Source of the DNA: Achromobacter sp. AONIH1
GTDB taxonomy: Bacteria; Pseudomonadota; Gammaproteobacteria; Burkholderiales; Burkholderiaceae_B
Length of the DNA stretch: 64,000 bases
Assembly (NCBI RefSeq): GCF_002902905.1
Contig: NZ_CP026124.1
Location: 4,278,001-4,342,000 of the forward strand
Direction: 5' to 3'
Under the pieces are notes generated by a model. That model saw only the letters and a program-made list of their open reading frames with translations, was not told the DNA's origin and made no database searches. This document shows positions 1 through 8,045 of the stretch, one piece after another. How positions within the stretch are numbered: position 1 is the stretch's first letter; every line of letters begins with the position of its first letter. The position numbers and the translations under genes are program-made.

Positions 1-2142
1 GCAGCGGCGGATCTCTATGGCGAGCTGACGGAATGGCGCATGCCGCTGGGATTCGCGTTGGCCGACCTGCCGGCCAACGCGACGCCGTTCGTGCTGGCCG
101 GGTCGGAAGTCGCGTTCGCCGGCGAGGCCGTGGCGGTGGTGCTGGCCGACAGCAGGCGCCAGGCCGAGGACGCGGCGGCGGTCGCCTGGGTGGAGTATGA
201 GGCGCTGGCGGCCGTGGCCGATTGCCGAGCCGCGCTCGAGGAGGGATCGCCGCGCGTGCGCAGCGAGCTGGAGTCGAACCTGCTGCAGCGCTATACGCTG
301 GAACACGGGGATTGCGAGGCCGCGTTCGCCGGGGCGGCCTGGGTGTTCGCCGAGCGCTTCTGGACGCATCGCGGCGCGGCGCATCCGATGGAAGGGCGCG
401 GCGTGCTGGCGGCGCCGGACGCGGCCGGCGACGCGCTGACCGTCTGGTCCTCGACGCAGATGGCTCATGAGCTGCACTACGCCATCGCGCTGATGCTGGG
501 CCAGCCCGAGGACCAGCTGCGCGTGATCGCGCCCGAGGTGGGCGGCGGCTTCGGCGCGAAGTTCATGATCTATCCGGAGGAGATCGTCGTGCCCGCCGTC
601 GCGCGCAAGCTGGGCAGGGCGGTCAAATGGGTGGAGGATCGGCGCGAGCATTTCCTCAGCGCGATCCAGGAGCGCGATCAGTATTGGAGTGTGGAGTTCG
701 CCGCCGACGCGCGCGGCCAGATCCTGGGCGTGCGCGGCGAGATGGTGCATGACCACGGCGCCTATACGCCGCAGGGAACCAACGTGCCGTATAACTCGGC
801 ATCGTCCCTGTCCGGTCCTTACCTGGTGCCGGCCTGTCGGCTGCAGGTGAGCGTGGTCCATACCAACAAGGTGCCCGTGGCCACCGTGCGCGGCGCGGGC
901 TATCCGCAGGCGGCATTCGTGATGGAACGCATGCTGGACCGCATCGCGCAGGGCGTGGGCATCGACCGCGCGGAATGCCGCCGGCGCAACCTGATTCCGG
1001 CGGACCAGATCCCCTATGTCAAGCCGCTGAAGTCCAGGGCCGGGGTGCCGCTCACGATCGACAGCGGCGATTTTCCGGCCCTGCAGGCGCGCGCGCTGGC
1101 CGAGATCGGCTATGCGGAATTCGATGCGCGCCGGCGCGAGGCGGCCGCGCGCGGCCTGTGCCGTGGCATCGGCCTGGCCAATGGCGTCAAGCCGACGGGG
1201 CGGGGGCCGTTCGAGTCCGCGCGGGTCCGTATCGCGCCGTCCGGACAGATTTCGGTCTATACCGGCGCGCTGGCCATGGGGCAGGGCATCGCGACGACCC
1301 TGGCGCAGCTGTGCGCGGCGCATTTCGGCGTGGCGGCGCAGGCCGTCCAGGTGCGGGCCGGTGACACCGCGTTCGTCAGCCATGGCATGGGCGGATTCGC
1401 CAGCCGCCAGGCCATGATGGCGGGATCGGCGGTGACGCTGGCGGCGAGCCGGGTGCGCGCCAAGGCCTTGCGCAGCGCCGCCGCGCTGCTGGGCGTCGAG
1501 GAGGACTGCCTGCTGCTGGCCGATGGCGAGATCAAGACGCCGGACGGCCGGGCGGTCTCGCTGGCGCGGCTGGCCACCTTGTGGAAGGGCGTGCCGGGAT
1601 ACGCGCTGCCGGGTCGCGACGATCCCGGGCTGGACGAGACCGCGCATTTCTATTGCGACGCCCAATCCTACGCCGGCGCCTCGCATGCCTGCGAGGTCGA
1701 GGTCGATCCCGGCACCGGGGCGGTGCATCTGCTGCGCTATGTGGCCGTGCACGACAGCGGCCGCATCATCAATCCCGCGCTGGCCGGCGGGCAGGTCCAC
1801 GGCGGCGTGGCGCATGGCATTGGCAACGCCCTGTTCGAGTGGATGGGCTATGACGCGGGAGCGCAGCCCATCACCACGACCTTCGCCGAGTACCTGTTGC
1901 CGACGGCGCCGGAGCTGCCCCGCATCGACGTGCTGTTCCAGCCGTCGCCCACCACGCTCAATCCCCTGGGCGTCAAGGGCATAGGCGAATGCGCCACGGT
2001 GCCGGTGGCCGCCGCCGTGATCGGCGCGGTCGAGGATGCCTTGCGCGCCCATGGCGTGCGGATCGCGGAGTTTCCGCTGACGCCGATGCGTCTTCTGGCC
2101 TTGATCGACCAGGGGCGCGGTTCAATCCCTGGAGATTGCTGA
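1..2142 (+). CDS. Xanthine dehydrogenase family, molybdopterin-binding (large) subunit, 5' partial
   Basis: The frame is already open at base 1, so the N-terminus lies outside the window; 713 codons remain of a subunit usually near 770 residues. It should hydroxylate an aldehyde or heterocycle at a molybdopterin-cytosine-dinucleotide site and pair with FAD and 2Fe-2S subunits encoded upstream. Visible hallmarks are the glycine-rich GGGFGAK motif, the GAGYPQAAFVMER segment and the terminal VKGIGECATVPVAAAV box, whose Glu is the catalytic base in this family. The active-site loop reads VRGAGY rather than the AYRCSFR loop of CO dehydrogenase, so a CO-oxidising role is unlikely despite the CoxG-like gene that overlaps its stop. 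Substrate unknown. Confidence 0.9.
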   Translation, partial: AAADLYGELTEWRMPLGFALADLPANATPFVLAGSEVAFAGEAVAVVLADSRRQAEDAAAVAWVEYEALAAVADCRAALEEGSPRVRSELESNLLQRYTLEHGDCEAAFAGAAWVFAERFWTHRGAAHPMEGRGVLAAPDAAGDALTVWSSTQMAHELHYAIALMLGQPEDQLRVIAPEVGGGFGAKFMIYPEEIVVPAVARKLGRAVKWVEDRREHFLSAIQERDQYWSVEFAADARGQILGVRGEMVHDHGAYTPQGTNVPYNSASSLSGPYLVPACRLQVSVVHTNKVPVATVRGAGYPQAAFVMERMLDRIAQGVGIDRAECRRRNLIPADQIPYVKPLKSRAGVPLTIDSGDFPALQARALAEIGYAEFDARRREAAARGLCRGIGLANGVKPTGRGPFESARVRIAPSGQISVYTGALAMGQGIATTLAQLCAAHFGVAAQAVQVRAGDTAFVSHGMGGFASRQAMMAGSAVTLAASRVRAKALRSAAALLGVEEDCLLLADGEIKTPDGRAVSLARLATLWKGVPGYALPGRDDPGLDETAHFYCDAQSYAGASHACEVEVDPGTGAVHLLRYVAVHDSGRIINPALAGGQVHGGVAHGIGNALFEWMGYDAGAQPITTTFAEYLLPTAPELPRIDVLFQPSPTTLNPLGVKGIGECATVPVAAAVIGAVEDALRAHGVRIAEFPLTPMRLLALIDQGRGSIPGDC

Positions 2143-2927
2143 TGGAGTTCACGAATCGGTTTCATGTGCCCTTGCCGCTGGAGGACGCATGGGCGCTCAT
2201 GCTGGACGTGCCGCGCATCCTGCCCTGCCTGCCGGGCGCGCGGCTGACCGGGGCCTCGGGCGACGGCAAGTACAGCGGTTCCGTGACGCTGCGGCTGGGA
2301 CCGATCAAGCTGGCCTTCGACGGCCAGGCCGAGCTGCTGCGCCAGGACGACGCCGCGCACATCGCCTGGCTGCGCGGTTCGGGGAGCGATCCCAAGGGGC
2401 GCGGCGCGGTCAGCTCGGAGTTCAGCTTCGCGCTCGAGCCGGCGGCGGGCGGCACCGCTGTCGCGGTGACGACCCGGCTGGAACTGTCCGGCTCGGTGGC
2501 GCAGTATGGCCGGGGCAGCGGCATGATCACCGAGGTCGCCGGGCGGATCCTGGCGGAGTTCGAGCGCAATCTGAGCGTCATGCTGACACAGGGGGCTGGC
2601 GGCGCGGCGGTCGTCACAATGGCTGGCGACGAGCGGCCGGGCGGCGCGGCGGCGGATGCGGGAGGGGCGTCGCCGCGCGAGGCCACGGCGCCAGGGTTTG
2701 ACGCCGGCCACGGATCGCCGCAGGCGCAGGCGCTGTTGTTCCAGGCGCAGGCGGTGCTGGCCCAGGCCCAGGCGGTGCTGGCGCAGGTCCAGTCCAGGGG
2801 GATCGCCAGCCGGCCGGGGCGAGAGCCCAGGCCGTCCGCCGAACTGAACATGCTCAGCATCGGCCTGCGGGCCGTGTGGGCGCGGATCGGATATGGAATT
2901 TCCCGGCTGTTCGGCAGGGGGCGATGA
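2142..2927 (+). CDS. CoxG-like SRPBCC protein (carbon monoxide dehydrogenase subunit G family)
   Basis: 261 residues. The start ATG overlaps the stop of the molybdenum hydroxylase (ATGA), so the two are translationally coupled. Residues 1 to about 150 form a CoxG/SRPBCC domain (MEFTNRFHVPLPLEDAWALM, then LPGARLTG and KYSGSVTLRLGPI). Known CoxG proteins recruit or mature molybdenum hydroxylases at the membrane. The middle is a low-complexity Ala/Gly linker followed by Gln-Ala repeats (QAQALLFQAQAVLAQAQAVL), probably a short amphipathic helix. The C-terminus (SIGLRAVWARIGYGISRLFGRGR) is a basic amphipathic tail suited to membrane contact. A longer in-frame start at 1989 is rejected because it would overlap the upstream gene by 150 bases. 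Confidence 0.85.
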   Translation: MEFTNRFHVPLPLEDAWALMLDVPRILPCLPGARLTGASGDGKYSGSVTLRLGPIKLAFDGQAELLRQDDAAHIAWLRGSGSDPKGRGAVSSEFSFALEPAAGGTAVAVTTRLELSGSVAQYGRGSGMITEVAGRILAEFERNLSVMLTQGAGGAAVVTMAGDERPGGAAADAGGASPREATAPGFDAGHGSPQAQALLFQAQAVLAQAQAVLAQVQSRGIASRPGREPRPSAELNMLSIGLRAVWARIGYGISRLFGRGR

Positions 2928-2954
2928 GCCGGCGAGCGATGGACGCGGTCGGGA

Positions 2955-3368
2955 TCAGCCGGGACGCGTCCGTCGCGACGGCCGGGGCGACGGCGCCACG
3001 CCGATGCGCGGGTCGCGCGCCAGCGTCAGCGAGACCAGCTGTTGCGCGACGGCTTCGAACGATTCGTCCTGCTGCGGGATGTACAGCCATTTCCCGAGCA
3101 CGGCATGGGGTTGCAGGTTTGGAATGTCGCCGGTCAGCGACGCATGATGCGCCTGGGACGTTCCGACCAGCAGCCCGTCCCAGGGCGCATCGCGATCGGC
3201 CGCCACCAGGCAGAGCCGGCCGTCGAGGTAGGCGGCGTCACAGCCGAACATCTTCTTGAGCAGGTAGCCGGGATCACGCTCCAGCGGGTCGAAGACCCAC
3301 AGCAGCGAGTTGGGGCGCGGGGCGCGCTGCTTCCTGGGCGGGGCGAAAAGAGGCGTGCGGCTGGACAT
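2955..3368 (-). CDS. Hypothetical protein, TfoX N-terminal-like
   Basis: 137 residues beginning MSSRTPLFAPPRK. An upstream ATG at 3476 would add an Arg-rich tail that looks like untranslated leader. The core KKMFGCDAAYLDGRLCLV resembles the TfoX/Sxy N-terminal fold (MFGG...G.MFALV), and PHAVLGKWLYIP matches the second half of that domain. There is no C-terminal helix-hairpin-helix domain, so it is unlikely to act as a competence regulator like full-length TfoX. It is convergent with the CoxG-like gene and divergent from the secreted paralog at 3508. Function unknown; family assignment is tentative. Confidence 0.7.
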   Translation of the reverse strand: MSSRTPLFAPPRKQRAPRPNSLLWVFDPLERDPGYLLKKMFGCDAAYLDGRLCLVAADRDAPWDGLLVGTSQAHHASLTGDIPNLQPHAVLGKWLYIPQQDESFEAVAQQLVSLTLARDPRIGVAPSPRPSRRTRPG

Positions 3369-3507
3369 GGCTGGCGGGAGCGGGAGATGCAACCTGGCCA
3401 GTGTAAGCCTGGAGCCTGGTCGCGGCTGACGCCTGTCGCTCGCACAGGATGAACGGCGACGACGCTGACGGTACACTGGCTGCTCGTTCAGCCACTGACC
3501 TCAGATC

Positions 3508-4365
3508 ATGATCACCATGTCGCGCTGCTTGTCCTCCATTGCCCTGTCCGCTCTGCTGACGGCGGGCGCCGCGCATGCCGCGCCCGCGGATTGCCCCGAG
3601 GCCGCCGGCATCGTGGCCGCGGCTTACCAGGACGCCTCGGCGCCGGACAAGCTGGGCCGCATCCGCCTGAGCGGCAGCGGCGACTTCATCGCCTTGCAGA
3701 GCGGGAATCGCAGCAATCCTTTCGCGGTCACCTGCAAGGCCTGGCCGGCCAAGCCCGAGCTGCTGCTGGCCGCCGTGCCGGTGATGCGCGACCTGTCCGG
3801 CGCGAAGGCGGCCGACGGCCATGACGGCGACCTGGACGTGCTGGTGCTTGAGCGCGCCACCTTGCAGCCCTTGCGCAAGCGCCGGCTGCCCGGCCTGATG
3901 AAGGATGACGCGGTGCGCCTGACCGGCGTCGTGTTCGACACGGCGCGCTACGATCTGTCGCAGGACGAGCGGGCGTTCGGCATACGCGTCACGCGCAGCG
4001 CCTCGTCCACCGGCAGCATGCAGGGCGAGACCAGCCTGCGGCTGTTCGTGATGAGCGAGCATGAGCTGCATGTGGTACTGGACGGCCTGCTCGTCAGCCG
4101 GCTGCAAGGCGCTTGGGAGAACGAGTGCGACAGCCGCGAGGAAAAACGCGACGTGACGCTGTCCGTCGACGCGGCCAAGAGCGCGGGCTATCAGAATCTG
4201 GTCGCCACCGACACGCGCGTATCGCGGGTCTACGCGCCGCAGGGCGCCAAGTGCGTGGATCGGGTGACGGACAAGACGACGGCGCGCCACACGCTGGCCT
4301 TCGACGGCAAGACCTATTCGATTCCCGAGTCGCTGCGCGCGCCGGACCGGCGCCCGGGTAACTGA
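3508..4365 (+). CDS. Secreted hypothetical protein, tandem paralog 1
   Basis: 285 residues with a Sec signal peptide (SIALSALLTAGAAHA, cleavage after AHA-AP), so it is probably periplasmic. A second ATG at 3517 would give the same mature protein. Conserved cysteines near positions 33, 76, 210 and 250 suggest disulfides. No enzymatic motif is recognised. It shares several near-identical blocks with the next gene: CKAWPA, DGH.GDLDVLVLERATL, DTARYDL and SLRLFVM.E.EL. The two therefore arose by tandem duplication. They are separated by 3 bases or, using the later start of the second gene, about 60. Function unknown. Confidence 0.75.
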   Translation: MITMSRCLSSIALSALLTAGAAHAAPADCPEAAGIVAAAYQDASAPDKLGRIRLSGSGDFIALQSGNRSNPFAVTCKAWPAKPELLLAAVPVMRDLSGAKAADGHDGDLDVLVLERATLQPLRKRRLPGLMKDDAVRLTGVVFDTARYDLSQDERAFGIRVTRSASSTGSMQGETSLRLFVMSEHELHVVLDGLLVSRLQGAWENECDSREEKRDVTLSVDAAKSAGYQNLVATDTRVSRVYAPQGAKCVDRVTDKTTARHTLAFDGKTYSIPESLRAPDRRPGN

Positions 4366-4425
4366 ACCGTGTTCCACGCAGGCCGCCTCTTCCCGCGTTG
4401 TGCCGTGGCCTGTTTCGGATCGGCC

Positions 4426-5304
4426 ATGAGCCTTGCGCGTCCCCTGGCCGCCGCGCTTTGTCTTGGCGCGCTCTCGACCCTGTTTGCCGGCGCCGCGCAA
4501 GCCGCGCCCGACGCCTGCCCGGACGACGCGGACATCGTCCGCGCCCTCTATCCCGGCGTTCAGGCGCCCGATGCGCGCGGCCGCGTGCATGTGCCCGGCA
4601 CGGACGCCGTCATCCTGGTCGCCAACGTGGCGGCGGGCGATCCCTTCGGGCTGACCTGCAAGGCCTGGCCGGCCAATCCGGACCTGCTGCTGGTGGCGGT
4701 GCCGCTGATGCGTGACCAGTCGGAGGCCGAGGCCGCCGACGGCCACGAGGGCGATCTGGACGTGCTGGTGCTGGAGCGCGCCACGCTCAAGCCGCTGCGC
4801 CAGCGCCGGCTGAAGGGGCTGATGATGGACGACGCGGTGGCCCTGACCAGCCTGACGTTCGATACCGCCCGCTATGACCTGATGCCGGACCGGCGCGCCT
4901 TCGGCATCCGGATCTCGCGCGCCGCGGGCTCGCGCGTCAGTCTGTATGGAGAATCCAGCCTGCGGCTGTTCGTGATGGGCGAGCGGGAACTGGAGATGGT
5001 GCTGGACGGCATGGTGGTCAGCGGGACCCGAGGCGACTGGGACACCCGCTGCGCCGGCGATGTCGAGGAGCGCAAGGTGACGGTGGGCCTGGGCAGCGGC
5101 AGCAGCCAGGGCTACCGCGACCTGTCGCTGACCGAGGCGCGCGAGCGGCGCCTGTTCGAAACCCAGGGCGATGATTGCGGCGAGCGCACCGTCGGCAAGG
5201 ACAAGATCCGGCACACGCTCAGGTTCGAGGGCAAGGGCTATGTGATACCCGAGGCGCTGCGGTCCATGGACCGCGCCTTCGTCGAAGGTAGCGGCCAGCC
5301 CTAG
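4426..5304 (+). CDS. Secreted hypothetical protein, tandem paralog 2
   Basis: Using the ATG at 4426 gives 292 residues with a clean signal peptide (MSLARPLAAALCLGALSTLF, cleavage near AQAAP). An in-frame GTG at 4369 would add 19 residues ahead of the signal and is less likely. It parallels its neighbour over the whole length, keeping the cysteine positions and the GDLDVLVLERATL block. The copies have drifted in charge and at the C-terminus. No known catalytic motif is visible. Convergent with the LysR gene at 5327. Probably a periplasmic protein of a lineage-restricted family. Confidence 0.75.
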   Translation: MSLARPLAAALCLGALSTLFAGAAQAAPDACPDDADIVRALYPGVQAPDARGRVHVPGTDAVILVANVAAGDPFGLTCKAWPANPDLLLVAVPLMRDQSEAEAADGHEGDLDVLVLERATLKPLRQRRLKGLMMDDAVALTSLTFDTARYDLMPDRRAFGIRISRAAGSRVSLYGESSLRLFVMGERELEMVLDGMVVSGTRGDWDTRCAGDVEERKVTVGLGSGSSQGYRDLSLTEARERRLFETQGDDCGERTVGKDKIRHTLRFEGKGYVIPEALRSMDRAFVEGSGQP

Positions 5305-5326
5305 GGCGGGCTGCGGCTGGCGGGCG

Positions 5327-6253
5327 CTAGTCCCGCAAGCGCAGCGCGGCGTCGCGGACCCGCTGTTGCAGCCAGGCCAGCGCGGCGTCGCCGGGCGCGC
5401 GCCGGCTGCACACCATGTCGATGGAGAAGGGACCGGGGTCCACCTCGGCCGGCAGCGGCCGCAGCGTGAGCCCGTCGCCGGCCAGCCGCGCGGCGGCGCG
5501 GCGCGCCAGCGTGGCGATCAGGTCGGTGCCCCGCACCGCGTGCGGCAGCGCCACGATGTGCGCGAAGGTGCAGGCCACGCGCCGCTTGCGGCCCAGGCGC
5601 GCCAGGCTGGCGTCGACCACGCCGCGCGCCGAGCCGTCGTCGCTGGGCGTGAACAGGGCGTGGGGCAGGGCCAGATAGCGTTCCAGGTCCAGCTTGCGGC
5701 CGCGCAGCGCCGGATGGCGCTGGTCGGCGATGCAGACGAAGCTCTCGTCGTACAGGCGTTCGGACAGCATGCGCTTGGGCGGTGCCAGATGGCCGCCAAT
5801 GGCCAGGTCCACGCTGCCATTGTCCAATTGTTCATAGAGCTGGGCGCGGTCCAGCCGCGCCACGCGCAGGTCCGCCCCGGGCGCGTCGCGCCGCAGCGCG
5901 GCGACGATGTGCGGCACGATGACCACATCGGCGTAATCACTGGCGGCAATGGTGAAGCGGCGGCCCTGCGCCGAGCCCGGATCGAAGGGCGCGCCCTGCG
6001 CCAGCGCCTGCCGGATCTGGTCCAGCGCCGCGCTGACGGCGGGCATCAGCGCGTCGGCCTTGGGCGTGGGCTGCATGCCCTCGGCCGTGCGCAGGAACAG
6101 CTCGTCCTGGAACAGCCGCCGCAGCCGCCCCAGCGCGCTGCTCACGGAAGGCTGGGCGCGATGGATGCGCTGGCCGGCCAGCGTGACGTTGCGGGTGTCG
6201 TACAGGGCCTCGAAGGCGACCAGCAGGTTCAGGTCTATGGCAGCGAGATTCAT
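5327..6253 (-). CDS. LysR-family transcriptional regulator
   Basis: 308 residues. An N-terminal winged HTH (MNLAAIDLNLLVAFEALYDT, RAQPSVSSALGRLRRLFQDELF) is followed by a type-2 periplasmic-binding-like effector domain from about residue 90. The DLNLL opening and FLRT.EGM.PT segment place it in the NodD/NahR-like branch. The start at 6253 is chosen at the HTH; the frame runs open upstream through the next gene's antisense strand, which is not coding. It faces the pyroglutamyl-peptidase gene across an AT-rich 138-base divergent region and probably regulates it and itself. Inducer unknown. Confidence 0.93.
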   Translation of the reverse strand: MNLAAIDLNLLVAFEALYDTRNVTLAGQRIHRAQPSVSSALGRLRRLFQDELFLRTAEGMQPTPKADALMPAVSAALDQIRQALAQGAPFDPGSAQGRRFTIAASDYADVVIVPHIVAALRRDAPGADLRVARLDRAQLYEQLDNGSVDLAIGGHLAPPKRMLSERLYDESFVCIADQRHPALRGRKLDLERYLALPHALFTPSDDGSARGVVDASLARLGRKRRVACTFAHIVALPHAVRGTDLIATLARRAAARLAGDGLTLRPLPAEVDPGPFSIDMVCSRRAPGDAALAWLQQRVRDAALRLRD

Positions 6254-6391
6254 GCCATCAATATTACGAATACTGAATATCGATTTCAACAATTTGGCAG
6301 GCCCGGCATAGGATGACATGGCTGCGCGCCGGATTGTTGGCCGGATCGGCGCGGCACTGCCTTCTTTCTCATCCGCTTTCAGGACCACGCC
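6254..6391. promoter_or_regulatory. Divergent LysR / pcp promoter region
   Basis: This AT-rich stretch in a GC-rich neighbourhood carries ATATT at 6261-6265 and AATAT at 6276-6280, an interrupted dyad suited to LysR binding. It sits 8 bases upstream of the LysR start, consistent with autorepression plus activation of pcp. Assignment is by position and symmetry only. Confidence 0.4.
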
Positions 6392-7039
6392 ATGCCCACC
6401 GTGCTGCTCACCGGTATCGAACCCTTCGACGGGGAAACCATCAACCCTTCCTGGGAGGCGGCGCGCCGGCTCGACGGCGCCGTCATCGGCGGCGCCACGG
6501 TGGTTGCTCGCCAGCTGCCTTGCGTGTTGAGCGAGGTGCTGGACCGGCTGCACGGCGCGCTGGAAGAGACGCGGCCGGACCTGGTGGTGTGCCTGGGCCA
6601 GGCCAGCGGCCGGTCCGACGTGTCGGTCGAGCGGGTGGCCATCAACCTGGTGGACGCGCGGATTCCCGACAATGCCGGCCGCCAGCCCATTGACGAGCCG
6701 GTGATCGCCGGCGGTCCGGGCGCGTACTTCTCGACGCTGCCGGTCAAGGCCATCGTGCGCGCGCTGCGCCAGGCCGGCGTGCCGGCTTCGGCCTCGCTGA
6801 CGGCGGGCACCTACAACTGCAACGCCATCTTCTACGGTCTTTCGCACTACATCGCCACCCGGCGGCCCGAGCTGCGCGGCGGCTTCGTGCACGTGCCGTA
6901 CCTGCCGGAAATGGCGGCCGCGCATCCCGGTCAGCCCAGCATGGCGCTGGATACGCTGGTGGCCGGCGTGCGGCTGCTGATCGCCACCGCGCTGGAGGTG
7001 CGCACCGACATCCGCGTCGTCGGCGGCGCGGTCAACTGA
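6392..7039 (+). CDS. pcp: Pyroglutamyl-peptidase I (EC 3.4.19.3)
   Basis: 215 residues, the normal length. This cytosolic cysteine peptidase removes N-terminal pyroglutamate from peptides. The catalytic triad of peptidase family C15 is visible: Glu80 in VSVERVAIN, Cys143 in [13 protein letters not shown] and His167 in [11 protein letters not shown]. The N-terminal [19 protein letters not shown] strand-loop is diagnostic (TGFEPF is usual; here TGIEPF). It is followed after 10 bases by an alpha/beta hydrolase, so the two are likely co-transcribed from the divergent promoter shared with the LysR gene. Confidence 0.95.
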   Translation: MPTVLLTGIEPFDGETINPSWEAARRLDGAVIGGATVVARQLPCVLSEVLDRLHGALEETRPDLVVCLGQASGRSDVSVERVAINLVDARIPDNAGRQPIDEPVIAGGPGAYFSTLPVKAIVRALRQAGVPASASLTAGTYNCNAIFYGLSHYIATRRPELRGGFVHVPYLPEMAAAHPGQPSMALDTLVAGVRLLIATALEVRTDIRVVGGAVN

Positions 7040-7049
7040 AGGGGGCGCG

Positions 7050-7943
7050 ATGAGCAAGGGATATGCGGACGCGGCCGCGTTCGAGCTGGACGGCGCGCCG
7101 TTCCGTCATGCGCGGGTCGAGGTGGACGGGCTGGGCTATCACGTGGTGGAGGGCGGCGAGGGTCCGGCGCTGATCCTGCTGGCCGGTTTTCCGCAGAGCT
7201 GGTACGCGTGGCGGCGGGTGATGCCGCTGCTGGCGCCGCACTTCCGCGTGTACGCGGTGGACCTGCCGGGCCAGGGCGATTCCGACAAGCCGCTGGACGG
7301 CTATGACACGCGCACCGCCGGCGAGCGGCTGCGCGCCTTGTTCCACACGCTGGGACTGACGCGCTATGCGCTCGCCGGCCACGATATCGGCGCCTGGATC
7401 GCCTATCCGTATGCCGCGCGCCATGCCGACGAGGTGGAGCGGGTGGTGCTGCTGGACGCCAACATTCCCGGCGTGACGCTCAAGCCCGCCATCGAGCTGG
7501 GGCCGGACAACTGGAAGAGCTGGCACTTCCTGTTCAACTCGGTGCCGGATCTGCCCGAGGCGCTGCTGCAGGGGCGCGAGCGCATCCTGATCGAGTGGTT
7601 CTTCAGCCGCAAGACGGCCAACAAGCCCGGCGTGTTCAGCGCCGCCGACATCGACGAGTACGAGCGCGTCTACCAGACGCTGGGCGGCCTGCGCGGCATG
7701 CTGGGCTACTACCGGGCGGCGCACCAGGACGCCTTGCAGAACCGCGAGCTGCGCGACGCGCCGTTGACGGTGCCGGTGCTGGCGCTGGGCGGCGACCGGG
7801 GCAGCGCGCCCAATCTGTACGAGGCGTTGAAACCGCTGGCGCGCGACCTGCAGGGCGGGGTGTTGAGCGACTGCGGCCATTACATACCGGAAGAACAGCC
7901 GCGCGAGCTGGCGCGCAGGATGCTGGCGTTCCTGCGGGGATAG
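7050..7943 (+). CDS. Alpha/beta-fold hydrolase (epoxide hydrolase / haloacetate dehalogenase-like)
   Basis: 297 residues. The nucleophile elbow GHDIGAW places Asp112 as nucleophile, typical of epoxide hydrolases and halo-acid dehalogenases rather than Ser esterases. Asp249 (GGDRGS) and His277 (DCGHYIPEE) complete the triad. The oxyanion motif AGFPQSWYAWRR (residues 45-56) supports the same branch, and a helical cap lies around 140-215. No signal peptide, so cytosolic. Ten bases after pcp and probably in the same transcript; the two reactions have no obvious link. Substrate cannot be read from sequence. Confidence 0.88.
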   Translation: MSKGYADAAAFELDGAPFRHARVEVDGLGYHVVEGGEGPALILLAGFPQSWYAWRRVMPLLAPHFRVYAVDLPGQGDSDKPLDGYDTRTAGERLRALFHTLGLTRYALAGHDIGAWIAYPYAARHADEVERVVLLDANIPGVTLKPAIELGPDNWKSWHFLFNSVPDLPEALLQGRERILIEWFFSRKTANKPGVFSAADIDEYERVYQTLGGLRGMLGYYRAAHQDALQNRELRDAPLTVPVLALGGDRGSAPNLYEALKPLARDLQGGVLSDCGHYIPEEQPRELARRMLAFLRG

Positions 7944-7993
7944 CGCGGCGACCGGGGCGATGCGATCGGCGCCAGGCGGAACGCGCCAACAAA

Positions 7994-8019
7994 AACGCCG
8001 GAGCCTGCGCTCCGGCGTT
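7994..8019. terminator. Bidirectional rho-independent terminator between convergent genes
   Basis: AACGCCGGAGC pairs with GCTCCGGCGTT around a 4-base loop. The five A bases before the stem give a U-tract for the minus-strand phoX transcript; the plus-strand tail is only weakly T-rich. Confidence 0.8.
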
Positions 8020-8045
8020 CCCGCTTGATCAACCGCGATCCAGGC

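Noticed and set aside
1..2142. Carbon monoxide dehydrogenase large subunit
   Set aside because: The AYRCSFR active-site loop is absent; the sequence reads VRGAGY.
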